Positions 24,410 through 33,254 of a stretch of 64,000 nucleotides of DNA are shown here, one piece after another. The position numbers were made by a program, and so were the translations under genes. The notes under the pieces are model-generated. The model saw nothing but the letters and a program-made list of their open reading frames with translations. It had not been told where the DNA came from and searched no databases. The stretch comes from Gammaproteobacteria bacterium (GTDB lineage Bacteria; Pseudomonadota; Gammaproteobacteria; Pseudomonadales; Pseudohongiellaceae): NCBI GenBank assembly GCA_008081045.1, contig VMDC01000029.1, forward strand, positions 1-64,000. Reading direction: 5' to 3'. The first letter of the stretch is position 1; each line of letters opens with the position of its first letter.

Positions 24410-27099
24410 TCGCCAGCTCCTGTTTCAGGCTGATAAAGCGTTTGCAAATAACTGGCGACAGCCCTGATTTCAGTCTCGCTGAGCCGGTCGCCCCAGGGCG
24501 CCATGGTGGTTCCGGCAACGCCCTGATTCAGAACCCTGAGGCTGGCTGCCATGCTGAGCCGCTCCCGGGTGAAGTCGGTCGGTGGAATTGGGATGGGCAG
24601 ATTCGCGACCGCAAAGCCGTTCCCATCACCTGCCTCGCCGTGGCATTCGGCGCAGTGTGTCTGAAAAACTTCGGCGCCGAGTGTGGTGTTGCTGTCGCTG
24701 GGGATTGGCTCGATTTTGCTGAAGCTCTGGATGACCTGAACCAGCGCGGCCAGCTGCGCAGGGCTGTGGTCGCGCCAGCCCGGCATCGAGCTGCCGTATA
24801 CCCCGTTATAGAGTATGTCAGCCAGCAAATCTGTGCGGTACTCATGCTCTGTCAGGTTGACCGGCGCCGGCTGCAGCCAGGCTGCGGCAGGGCCATCACC
24901 GGCGCCGTCTTCGCCATGGCAGCCTTCGCAATTTTGTGCCCACAGCCTGCGGCCTTCGCGGGCAGGTGCCTGATCCCGCAGGCTGGGGGCGTTGCCACGG
25001 GGACGAGTGCGCGCTGGATGCGCATTAAGCTGGTCGGCGTCCAGCGACATCAGAGTCCACTGATCGTCCCCGGCAGCCTGGCGCATAGCGATCTCGCCTT
25101 CTGGCCACGCCAATTCCCGACTTCGACCTAAGGTGTTGAGATAGGCAACCAGATCCAGTGCCTCCTGGCGGGGCCTGGTGGGAGTGCCATCGAAAAATTC
25201 GGGATAGGAGGGCATGATTGACCTGGGTACCACGCTCCGGGGCGCGAACAGATGAGCCAAGTGCCACTGATCCGTGCGGGTATTCGCTGCTCTGGACAGA
25301 TCGGGGCCAATCCGCCGTGTCCCGAGCATGTGAGGAGTTTCCATGCTGTCTTCCCAGGCCAGAGTCGCTGCACCGAAGCGTTCGATGTCGGCCTCGACGA
25401 ACCGGATCTGTTGCGTGTGACAATAGGCGCAGCCTTCTCTGGCATAGATTTGCCGACCCCGGTGCTCAGAGGCAGTCAGTTCCAAACTGGCCGTCGGTGC
25501 CAGTGATGCAATCTGATCATTCAGGGTCGACCGGGGCAGCAGTCCCAGCAGAGAAACCGAAAGAATGAAGAAGGTGACTCCCGCAACTGAGGCTGCAATA
25601 TAGGACATCCGCAGCGCTTTAAGCGGATTCTGATGACTTTCGCCGGTGACTGACTGTCCAGCTTGACTGATCGTTGCCCTGGCTTCGGCCAGTGCTCTTG
25701 CGCCGGCTCCTCTTGGCCCCTTGAGCAAGCCGTAGCACAACAGACCGAAGCCAGCGGTGACCGGAATGGCGGAAAGGGTTCTGATCACCCAGTAGGGCTC
25801 GGAGGCGCGCAGCGAGACGACCCATGGCGCCCCGGATTTCCAGAGGTCCCCCTGCGCGAGACCGGCGAGCGTCAGATCACTGACCATCACGACGATGCCG
25901 ATCGTGGTCAGCCAGTATGCGGCGTTAATAGCTCCAGCGTGATACGGGGCATCCGTCATTTTCTGCCAGGCGTGAAGCAGTCCTGCGATGCTGGCAAAGG
26001 TCGCGAAACCCAGCATCGCGAGATGAGAATGCCCAATGACGTAGTCGGTGAAATGAATCGTCTCACTGAACCCCATGTTGGCCTGTGCGGAGCCTTGCAG
26101 GCTGACGATGAGGTAGAACAGCACAGACGTTGAGGCAAAACGCAGCGCAGGATCTTTCGCCAGCCAGCCGGCGCCGCGCTGCGAAAGCATGAGATTGCTC
26201 ACCACTACCACCACTACCAGGCCCAGGAGAGTCGAGGCCAGAATTGCGATGGTCTGGGTGGCCATGGGGATGACCGAGTAAATGTAGTGGTGGGTTCCGT
26301 TCAGAGGGTAGAGAAAGAACAGGCCCCAGAATCCTAACATGGACAAAAAATGGCTGAAGACCGGGCGACCCGTACTGGCCGGAATGACATAGTAAAGAAT
26401 CGCCAGTGCCATTGGTGTCACAAAAAGGCCGACAGCATCATGAATCCAGAGTCCACTGAAGGCAGCACCCGCAGCCCCGGGTATAAATTCCGGAACGATG
26501 TTGCCCATCGGAAAACTCATCAGTGAGAACACCAGCCCACCGATGATGTACCAGCTTGAGACGTACAGATTTTCAAATCCGCGTCTGAAAAAGGGCGGTA
26601 AGAATTGAATTGCCGCGAGCGTGAGCCCGCCAATCATGACAGCATCGACCAGCAGCGGAAATTCTGCCCATTCCAGTGGCTGGCTGTAGCCGTTAAGTAC
26701 CAGAAGCCATCCGGGCAGGAGTACACCGAAATTCCACAGACCAAACAGAAACCAGCCAAGCTTTTCACTGGTGACGGGTCTCCCACTTAAAACCGGTACG
26801 GCGAGATAAAGAAACGCGATAAACGCATTGCCCAGCCATCCCAGCATGATGCCCTGTGTGTGAGCGAAGCGGAGGCGGCCCCAGCTGGCTATCTCGCTGG
26901 TTAACTCTGGCAGGAAAAACTGCAAGGAAGCGACGATTCCGAAGGTAACCGCCAGCAGCAGCATGGTGAATGCGGCGATCCCGTGGGCACGAATCAGGGC
27001 GTTATGGGTAATCGCGTCTGGCAAAGGGTGGTTTTGACCTTCGGGCGCAGGTGAAGGTGGCGATTCGCGGACGGCGCTGGCGTCAAGTACTTCAGACAA
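24406..27099 (-). CDS. ccoNOP fusion: Fused cbb3-type cytochrome oxidase: CcoN-CcoO-CcoP-like in one chain
   Basis: An 897-residue protein. Residues about 30-465 are a heme-copper oxidase subunit I: His80 (HTQGIMLGW), His220 (WIHDAVG), the crosslink Tyr264 (FFLYPLNG), His270-271 and the His357/His359 pair (IGHSHLAM). After a linker, a new membrane helix (499-521) leads into a CcoO-like domain with CAYCH (557-561) and RIGPDLSR. Two more cytochrome c domains follow, CEGCH (724-728) and CAECH (816-820), matching CcoP. Normal cbb3 oxidases have these as separate subunits. The start is TTG 27099 with AGAGAG upstream. It would reduce oxygen at the membrane and accept electrons from TsdA or other cytochromes. 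Confidence 0.85.
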   Translation of the reverse strand: MSEVLDASAVRESPPSPAPEGQNHPLPDAITHNALIRAHGIAAFTMLLLAVTFGIVASLQFFLPELTSEIASWGRLRFAHTQGIMLGWLGNAFIAFLYLAVPVLSGRPVTSEKLGWFLFGLWNFGVLLPGWLLVLNGYSQPLEWAEFPLLVDAVMIGGLTLAAIQFLPPFFRRGFENLYVSSWYIIGGLVFSLMSFPMGNIVPEFIPGAAGAAFSGLWIHDAVGLFVTPMALAILYYVIPASTGRPVFSHFLSMLGFWGLFFLYPLNGTHHYIYSVIPMATQTIAILASTLLGLVVVVVVSNLMLSQRGAGWLAKDPALRFASTSVLFYLIVSLQGSAQANMGFSETIHFTDYVIGHSHLAMLGFATFASIAGLLHAWQKMTDAPYHAGAINAAYWLTTIGIVVMVSDLTLAGLAQGDLWKSGAPWVVSLRASEPYWVIRTLSAIPVTAGFGLLCYGLLKGPRGAGARALAEARATISQAGQSVTGESHQNPLKALRMSYIAASVAGVTFFILSVSLLGLLPRSTLNDQIASLAPTASLELTASEHRGRQIYAREGCAYCHTQQIRFVEADIERFGAATLAWEDSMETPHMLGTRRIGPDLSRAANTRTDQWHLAHLFAPRSVVPRSIMPSYPEFFDGTPTRPRQEALDLVAYLNTLGRSRELAWPEGEIAMRQAAGDDQWTLMSLDADQLNAHPARTRPRGNAPSLRDQAPAREGRRLWAQNCEGCHGEDGAGDGPAAAWLQPAPVNLTEHEYRTDLLADILYNGVYGSSMPGWRDHSPAQLAALVQVIQSFSKIEPIPSDSNTTLGAEVFQTHCAECHGEAGDGNGFAVANLPIPIPPTDFTRERLSMAASLRVLNQGVAGTTMAPWGDRLSETEIRAVASYLQTLYQPETGAGE

Positions 27100-27223
27100 A
27101 GGAGTTGCTCTCTTTGAAAACCGGAACGTTCAGACATGGTACTAAAATTCGCGAAGGCAAGGAATGACATTCAGGCCCGTGGTGCCCGGCAGCAGGGTCC
27201 TAGATCTGGCCCTTATCAAGCCT

Positions 27224-28288
27224 TCATCTGGCCCTCACCTGGGGGCCTGAGTCAGCGGCTCTCTGCTCTTCTGCCCGGGCGCCGCGCAAAATATTCAGTA
27301 ACCCGTAGTTGCCTTCCTGGCAGGCATATTCATAAAGCAATCCCGCGACTTTGGCCATGGGCAGCACTGCAGTAATGGAGTCTGTGAAGGTTGCCGGATC
27401 TTCCAGAGTCCACTGATACTCGAGGCTGTCATAGCTGCTGCGGGTAAACCGCTCGGTCAGAAATTTGTCCCGGCCAGTTCCCATATTGGCTACACTGGCG
27501 GTGTAGAAACTGAAATTGCGCGTTTCTACCACCAGAGTCTCTTCGTCCCAGTAGCCTCTGGAGTCCCCTGTCCACTGTTCGATATGCTCTGGCAGTGGTG
27601 GTGTGTCGCTGAGCGGGACGATGCGGGCGTTATGCAGCATTTCAGACATGATCACCACATGGTCACGGTTCTGGAAGATCTGCAGGTTGTTGTTGTACCG
27701 GCTCGGCCGGTAAGGGGGCAAACCATTCAGACCAAGAATGCAGCGTTCGGGCAGTCCCCGGTCCTCAGGCCCGTCTTTACCGATGCCGCCACTGCCGGTG
27801 CGCACAGGACGTTGCCCCTGGGCATCCGCCAGAAAACCACTCTGCCCGCGTGGCGCGTCTGCTACCAGTGCAGGCAGCCGGCCGTTTTTTGGATAAATGA
27901 TTTGCGAAGTGCGCACTGTATCGGCAATCGGCGCCATCTCGTACCAGAAATGATCGTAACCGTAGACAAACCGCTCGTCAGTCGACGGTGCGCCCCGGTC
28001 CGCCATGGCGGCATCCGGGCTCACCCGGGCGCCCGCGGCAGCTTCTGCCCTGAGACGCGTCTGAATTGTTGAGATTTCTTCGGGCGTCAAAAATTCCCGA
28101 TATCCGAATTCTTCGGGTCGCTGAAACGGGATATCGCTTGAAAAATTCCAGACGCCCTCGAGGTCAGGATGACCCCACTCGGTTTGGAGAGGTTCGGCTT
28201 TTTGCTGTGCCACAGCGGTGGAAGCAGACCCCAGAACACTCAGAAGCATGAGAAGCACCCCGAGGCTGAGAGGTTGTGGCTGAGTCAT
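27224..28288 (-). CDS. Conserved exported protein of unknown function
   Basis: About 354 residues with a signal peptide (LGVLLMLLSVLGSASTAVAQ). It belongs to a family often seen in acidobacteria and marine gammaproteobacteria, recognised by DLEGVWNFSSDIPFQRPEEF, RYNNNLQIFQNRDHVVIMSEMLHNARI, a QWTGDSRGYWDEETLVVET segment and the C-terminal LLYEYACQEGNYGLLNILRGAR. The Trp-rich beta pattern suggests a lipocalin-like or beta-propeller-like fold, which is inference. The frame extends to 28351. ATG 28288 gives the cleanest signal peptide. No catalytic motif is evident. Confidence 0.7.
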   Translation of the reverse strand: MTQPQPLSLGVLLMLLSVLGSASTAVAQQKAEPLQTEWGHPDLEGVWNFSSDIPFQRPEEFGYREFLTPEEISTIQTRLRAEAAAGARVSPDAAMADRGAPSTDERFVYGYDHFWYEMAPIADTVRTSQIIYPKNGRLPALVADAPRGQSGFLADAQGQRPVRTGSGGIGKDGPEDRGLPERCILGLNGLPPYRPSRYNNNLQIFQNRDHVVIMSEMLHNARIVPLSDTPPLPEHIEQWTGDSRGYWDEETLVVETRNFSFYTASVANMGTGRDKFLTERFTRSSYDSLEYQWTLEDPATFTDSITAVLPMAKVAGLLYEYACQEGNYGLLNILRGARAEEQRAADSGPQVRAR

Positions 28289-28587
28289 GACGGGTGTTCC
28301 GTTTACTGGGTTGGCATTCATGAGCATCGTCTCATCGCGCTTGATTGCCACATTGTCTATATCCCGCGCGCCGTTGGAAAGCAGGCGTTACAAATGGTTA
28401 TAACTTTGCCCTGTGTCGGTTTGTCGTCATCGATGCACCGCGCATTGCGCCTGAGATCGCTTTGCGGCTTTGCACTGCGTCGGTTTCACAGTACTCTTTT
28501 CAGGCCCTTTTGACTGGGCGGGGAGTCAGACTGGGCTCTTCCCCAAACAAGTGAATCAAACCATGACGATAGGGAACAAAGGATATT

Positions 28588-31146
28588 ATGCTGCGCTGGA
28601 GACTGTTTGATGGGCTGACTCTGCTGACAGTCCTGCTGCTGTCGAGTGCTGTCGTGGCGCAATCGACGTTGATCGAAGGTCTGAGGCCGGGAGTCACGCA
28701 GCAGCTGGCTGAGCATCGGAAAACCGTCCTGAGCCGGCTGAGCTATGATCTCAGCTTCGACCTGCCTGCCAGCCCTGATCAGCGCATTCCGGCGTCGGCT
28801 GTCATTGAGTTTGAACTCTCAGAAGCCGACGAGCCGCTGGTGCTGGATTTTAAAGAATCGGCAGAAAAACTCGGCGCCGTCGAAGTCAACGGTCAACCGT
28901 CGGATTATCGGTTTGAATCTGAGCATCTTGTCATCCCGGCAGGAGAGCTCCGCCCCGGTCAGAACAGAATAAGCGTGCAATTCACGGCCGGAGACAGCTC
29001 GCTCAATCGCAATCCGGAGTTTCTCTACACACTTTTTGTCCCGGATCGGGCGCGAACAGCCTTTCCTCTTTTTGATCAGCCCAACCTGAAGGCGCGTTAC
29101 ACGCTGACGCTGACGATGCCCGCCGATTGGGAGGCCATTGCCAATGCGCCGCTACAGCAGCTTGAAGCGCTGGGGGAAAGAAAGCGCCTGCGCTTTGCCC
29201 CCACGGAGTTGATCAGCTCCTACCTGTTCTCCTTTGTCGCCGGAAAATTTCAGCGCGAGACTCGACAAATAAACGGCCGTCAAATGACGATGCTGCACCG
29301 AGAGAGCGACCGGGAAAAGGTCGCGCGCAATCTTGATGCGATTTTTGACCTGCACGGCGCCGCACTGAGCTGGCTGGAAGAGTACACCGCCATTGACTAC
29401 CCTTTCCAGAAATTCGATTTTGCCCTGATTCCCAGCTTTCAGTATGGAGGCATGGAGCATGTCGGGGCGATTCAGTATCGTGCGGACAGCCTGTTGTTGA
29501 ATGCGCAACCCAGTCAGACCCAGCTGCTGAGCAGAGCAAGTCTGATCGCCCATGAAACAGCCCACATGTGGTTCGGGGATCTGGTGACTATGGACTGGTT
29601 CAATGACGTGTGGACTAAAGAAGTTTTCGCGAATTTCATGGCTGCCAAGATCGTCAATCCGAGCTTTCCCGAGATCAACCACGATCTCAATTTTCTTATC
29701 CGCCATTTTCCCAGCGCTTATGCAGTCGACCGGACGCAAGGTGCCAACCCTATCCGTCAGGACCTGCAGAATCTGAACCAGGCGGGGACGCTGTACGGCA
29801 ATATCATTTACAACAAAGCGCCGATTATGATGCGGCAGCTGGAGACCCTGACCGGTCAGGACGAGTTTCGCTCAGGCATGCGGGAATATCTGGCAAACTT
29901 TGCGTACGGGAATGCCACCTGGCCTGATTTGATTGCCATTCTGGAACGCAAGACGGAAGTCGATCTGCAAAGCTGGAGTGAGGTGTGGGTGAACACAGCG
30001 GGCCGCCCGCATTTTCTGCTTGAGGAGTCGGCAGGAACTACGGCCCTGCGACAAGTCGACCCAGAGGGGGCAGGTCGCGTCTGGCCCCAGCAGTTTTCGG
30101 TGAGTGAGCGGACCGAAGGAAACTGGCGGCTTGAATCGGTTGAGAGCGGGCGGTCAGAGATCGCGGTTTTCGATCCCGGGGCCTCTGCGGGCCTGCTGAA
30201 TGCGGACGGCCGGGGTTACGGTCTGTTTCCGGCTGATCCGGAGTTACTGTCCGACTGGGAAAGTCTCGACGATATTCAGCGGGGCAGTTTGCTGGTTTCC
30301 TTGTTTGAAAACCTGCTGGAAGGGAACCGACTCTCCGCTGATGAGTACCTCAATCGATTGATAGGCATCATTGAGCTTGAAGACAATCAACTGCTGCTCA
30401 ACCTGATGCTGCGTCAGGTCCGCATTCTCTACTGGAATTTTCTCAGTGAGGCGGCGCGGGCTGACGCCGCCGTCAATGTTGAAAACTCACTGTGGGCACT
30501 GATGCTGGCCGCGGACAGCCCGAGCAGCAAAAAGATTTTCTTTGAGGCGTATCGTGACCTGGCGCTGACCACACCGGCACTTGATCAGCTGCTGCGGGTT
30601 TGGCGCGCAGAGATCGTCGTTGAGGGGCTGGTCCTTTCAGAAACGGATCAAATTGCGCTTGCCACCGGTCTGGCTATCAAATTGCCGGAGCAGGCAGACC
30701 AGATTGTGACGCGGCAACTGGCGCAGATTAACAATCAGGACCGGCAGCGCCGCTTCGACTGGATCCGTCCCGCACTTTCCCCCGTGCCGTCGACGCGCAG
30801 GGCTTTTTTTGAAACGCTTGCCGATGAAGACAACCGGGGCATTGAATCCTGGGTACTTGGCGCCCTTGATGCGCTGCATCACCCCGTGAGAAGAGATGAT
30901 GCTGAAGCATATATTCTGCCCAGCCTGGAGCTGCTGGAGGAGATACAGGTCACCGGCGATATTTTCTTTCCGGCGCGATGGTTAGGGGCCACGCTGGGTA
31001 GCCACAACACGCCGGCGGCGGCAGCTGTCGTCCGGGAGTTCCTGGCGCAGCGCCCGGAGTATAACCACCAGTTACGGCTGAAAATTCTGCAGGCCGCAGA
31101 CCCACTGTTTCGCGCCGAGCGCCTGCTGTCTCTGCCAAACTTCTGA
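28588..31146 (+). CDS. Exported M1-family aminopeptidase
   Basis: An 852-residue zinc aminopeptidase with a signal peptide (LLTVLLLSSAVVAQ). The N-terminal beta domain is followed by the catalytic region: GGMEHVGAIQY (residues 288-298, a variant of the exopeptidase GAMEN), the zinc site HETAHMWFGDLV (His322, Glu323, His326) and the third ligand Glu345 in WTKE, 19 residues after His326. The long helical C-terminal domain resembles PepN-type enzymes. It would trim N-terminal residues from peptides in the periplasm. The Met-Glu-His in place of Met-Glu-Asn is a small deviation. ATG 28588 follows AAAGG. Confidence 0.9.
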   Translation: MLRWRLFDGLTLLTVLLLSSAVVAQSTLIEGLRPGVTQQLAEHRKTVLSRLSYDLSFDLPASPDQRIPASAVIEFELSEADEPLVLDFKESAEKLGAVEVNGQPSDYRFESEHLVIPAGELRPGQNRISVQFTAGDSSLNRNPEFLYTLFVPDRARTAFPLFDQPNLKARYTLTLTMPADWEAIANAPLQQLEALGERKRLRFAPTELISSYLFSFVAGKFQRETRQINGRQMTMLHRESDREKVARNLDAIFDLHGAALSWLEEYTAIDYPFQKFDFALIPSFQYGGMEHVGAIQYRADSLLLNAQPSQTQLLSRASLIAHETAHMWFGDLVTMDWFNDVWTKEVFANFMAAKIVNPSFPEINHDLNFLIRHFPSAYAVDRTQGANPIRQDLQNLNQAGTLYGNIIYNKAPIMMRQLETLTGQDEFRSGMREYLANFAYGNATWPDLIAILERKTEVDLQSWSEVWVNTAGRPHFLLEESAGTTALRQVDPEGAGRVWPQQFSVSERTEGNWRLESVESGRSEIAVFDPGASAGLLNADGRGYGLFPADPELLSDWESLDDIQRGSLLVSLFENLLEGNRLSADEYLNRLIGIIELEDNQLLLNLMLRQVRILYWNFLSEAARADAAVNVENSLWALMLAADSPSSKKIFFEAYRDLALTTPALDQLLRVWRAEIVVEGLVLSETDQIALATGLAIKLPEQADQIVTRQLAQINNQDRQRRFDWIRPALSPVPSTRRAFFETLADEDNRGIESWVLGALDALHHPVRRDDAEAYILPSLELLEEIQVTGDIFFPARWLGATLGSHNTPAAAAVVREFLAQRPEYNHQLRLKILQAADPLFRAERLLSLPNF

Positions 31147-31427
31147 TTCGTCTTTCTCAGGCTCAATACTCAGATGCGGCACAATGCGCGCCATATTCGA
31201 AAGCTGAGTGCTGTCTGATGTTTATTCAGGAAATGGCCCCTTGAAAGTGGGCTCTGCGGCGGATACGGTGGGATTTAGATGCCCAGCTGCCGTTCGCTGC
31301 CTTGTCGCTCGTGGCCCTGCGACTCGCTTTTTCCTTACGCGCGGGATTTAAATATAATAGCCGGAAAGTAATCCGCGTGCTGGTTGCCGTTCAGTGCCCG
31401 GGTCAATCAAACGGATCTGTTTATTTT

Positions 31428-32798
31428 ATGTCTCATTACTCTCAGATGAATCTTATGCGCGTGATTCAGCATTTTTCTGCTCCTCTTCTGTTATGGATTC
31501 TCGCGGCAACGATTCCCCGATCAGCCTACGCGCAACAAAGCGGTGGGCTGCCCGATTGGCTGTCTGTCGGATTCGAGCAGCAAAGCCGCATCCAGTTTCT
31601 GGATGGGCAGTTTCGCAACGGCCTTGAGGGCAGTGATCAGGGCTTTGAGTGGCGCAATCTGTTGAAGACAGAGGCCAGGTTCGACCGGTTCTCTCTGAAT
31701 GCTGAATTTGCCGATATGCGAACCTATCTGACGGATGAGGGTTCGCCACTGGACAGCTTTTTCGCCAATCCTCTGGATATCCTGCAGGCCAATGTGAGCT
31801 TTCCGATCAAAGACGTTTTTCGCGAGGGCGACAGCGGATTCGTCAAGGTAGGCCGCTTTACGATGGATCAGGGAAGCCGGCGTTTTGTTGCCCGTAATCG
31901 GTTTCGCAACACCATTAATTCTTTCGCGGGGGTTCATGCCGGTCTTGAGTCAGGCGGAACGACCATAGAAATGTTCTACACGCGGCCAACAACGCGACTG
32001 GTAGAGGGCGACTGGATCGATAACGAACCCCGCCCCGACAAACAGTCGAGTGACTTCTTCTGGGGTGCTTACGTCACCACAGCACTGGGCTCGCAGGGAG
32101 ATTCGCTTCAGTTCTACTTCCTGGGCGCCGATGAGCGGCGGGATCGACCGGCCAATCAGCGTTTCGATGTGCTGAATCCCGGGGTACGTCTGTTCAGAAG
32201 CCCGGCTGCTGGTCGCTGGCACTATGATGCAGAAGCCGTGTATCAATTCGGCGATGCGCCGGCTCTGGATGCATCCGGACCACTACGGGACCATAAGGCA
32301 CGGTATTATCATCTCTCATTCGGCTACAGCTTTCAGGCGAGCTGGCAGCCACGTCTCAGTTTTGTCTATCACTACGGCAGCGGTGATAAAGATCCACTGG
32401 ACAACGAATCCAACGAACTGGATCACCTCTTCGGCGTGCCGCGTCCAGACTTCGGCCCGACTGGCTCCTTCCGTGCTTTTCAGCGGGTCAATACCAGCTC
32501 TCCGGGCCTGATGCTGAATCTACAGCCAGCCACCAATGTGGACGCGTACATCCGGTGGCAGCGACCTTCACTTGCCGCGCCTGCACAGGGCTGGCGCATC
32601 ACGCGCTATCGGCATGAGGGCGGTCTGGGGGAGGATCATCTCGGCGACCAGCTGGAGACGCGAGTCCGCTGGCATCTGTTCTCTGGCAAACTGACGATCG
32701 ACAGCGGCTATGTGTATATTGCGCCCGGCGCGTATATGGACCGGGTGCAGAAAGGGGACAGCCATTACTTTTATGCACAAACCATCCTGAGGCTGTAA
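31428..32798 (+). CDS. Outer-membrane beta-barrel protein, alginate-export/porin-like
   Basis: About 456 residues. A signal peptide (LLLWILAATIPRSAYAQQ) is followed by alternating amphipathic strands. GFEQQSRIQFLDGQFRNG, FVKVGRFTMDQGSRRFVARNRFRNT and the Trp/Tyr-rich terminal strands ending in Leu (FYAQTILRL) fit the Alginate_exp/AlgE-like porin family. These act as channels for anionic sugars or other small solutes. Start candidates are ATG 31428, 31446 and 31455, all leaving the signal peptide. The frame upstream to 31302 is rejected. No sugar-utilisation genes are adjacent, so the substrate is open. Confidence 0.68.
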   Translation: MSHYSQMNLMRVIQHFSAPLLLWILAATIPRSAYAQQSGGLPDWLSVGFEQQSRIQFLDGQFRNGLEGSDQGFEWRNLLKTEARFDRFSLNAEFADMRTYLTDEGSPLDSFFANPLDILQANVSFPIKDVFREGDSGFVKVGRFTMDQGSRRFVARNRFRNTINSFAGVHAGLESGGTTIEMFYTRPTTRLVEGDWIDNEPRPDKQSSDFFWGAYVTTALGSQGDSLQFYFLGADERRDRPANQRFDVLNPGVRLFRSPAAGRWHYDAEAVYQFGDAPALDASGPLRDHKARYYHLSFGYSFQASWQPRLSFVYHYGSGDKDPLDNESNELDHLFGVPRPDFGPTGSFRAFQRVNTSSPGLMLNLQPATNVDAYIRWQRPSLAAPAQGWRITRYRHEGGLGEDHLGDQLETRVRWHLFSGKLTIDSGYVYIAPGAYMDRVQKGDSHYFYAQTILRL

Positions 32799-32816
32799 GG
32801 CGTTCTCGGCGCTGAC

Positions 32817-33248
32817 TCAGGCCGGGCTGCTCGCCTCAAACAGCGTGAGTATGATCAGGTAACGCGCGATTCGTCCGCCAAACACAAGGAGTGCAAATAC
32901 CCACCAGCGTGTACGCGCAGCCCCGGCCAGCACCGTAAGCGGATCACCGATCACCGGCATCCATGCCAGCAACAGAGCCCACGCCCCATAGCGCTGATTC
33001 AGAGTCTGCAGTTTGGCTTCTGTAGCCGGTGTCAGCCCCAGATATTTTCTGGCGGCCAGCAGCCCGGCCATCCCAATCACATAATTGACGGAAGTGCCCA
33101 GGCAATTACCAAGCGAGGCAATGATCAGACAGGCACTTTTGCTGTAACCCAGCGCCAGGTATCCCGTGAAGACAATTTCAGAGGAAACCGGAACCAGAGT
33201 GGCAGCCAGAAAGGCAGCCAGTCCCAAAAATAGTATTTCAGTTTCCAC
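32817..33248 (-). CDS. YqaA/DedA-like small membrane protein
   Basis: A 143-residue integral membrane protein. The pattern FLAATLVPVSSEIVFTGYLALG, ASLGNCLGTSVNYVIGMAG and LLAWMPVIGDPLTVLAGAAR is that of the YqaA/VTT (SNARE-associated Golgi) family, short relatives of DedA flippases. The start is GTG 33248, six bases after the stop of the acyl-CoA ligase gene, so the two are in one transcript. Confidence 0.82.
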   Translation of the reverse strand: METEILFLGLAAFLAATLVPVSSEIVFTGYLALGYSKSACLIIASLGNCLGTSVNYVIGMAGLLAARKYLGLTPATEAKLQTLNQRYGAWALLLAWMPVIGDPLTVLAGAARTRWWVFALLVFGGRIARYLIILTLFEASSPA

Positions 33249-33254
33249 AGAAGC

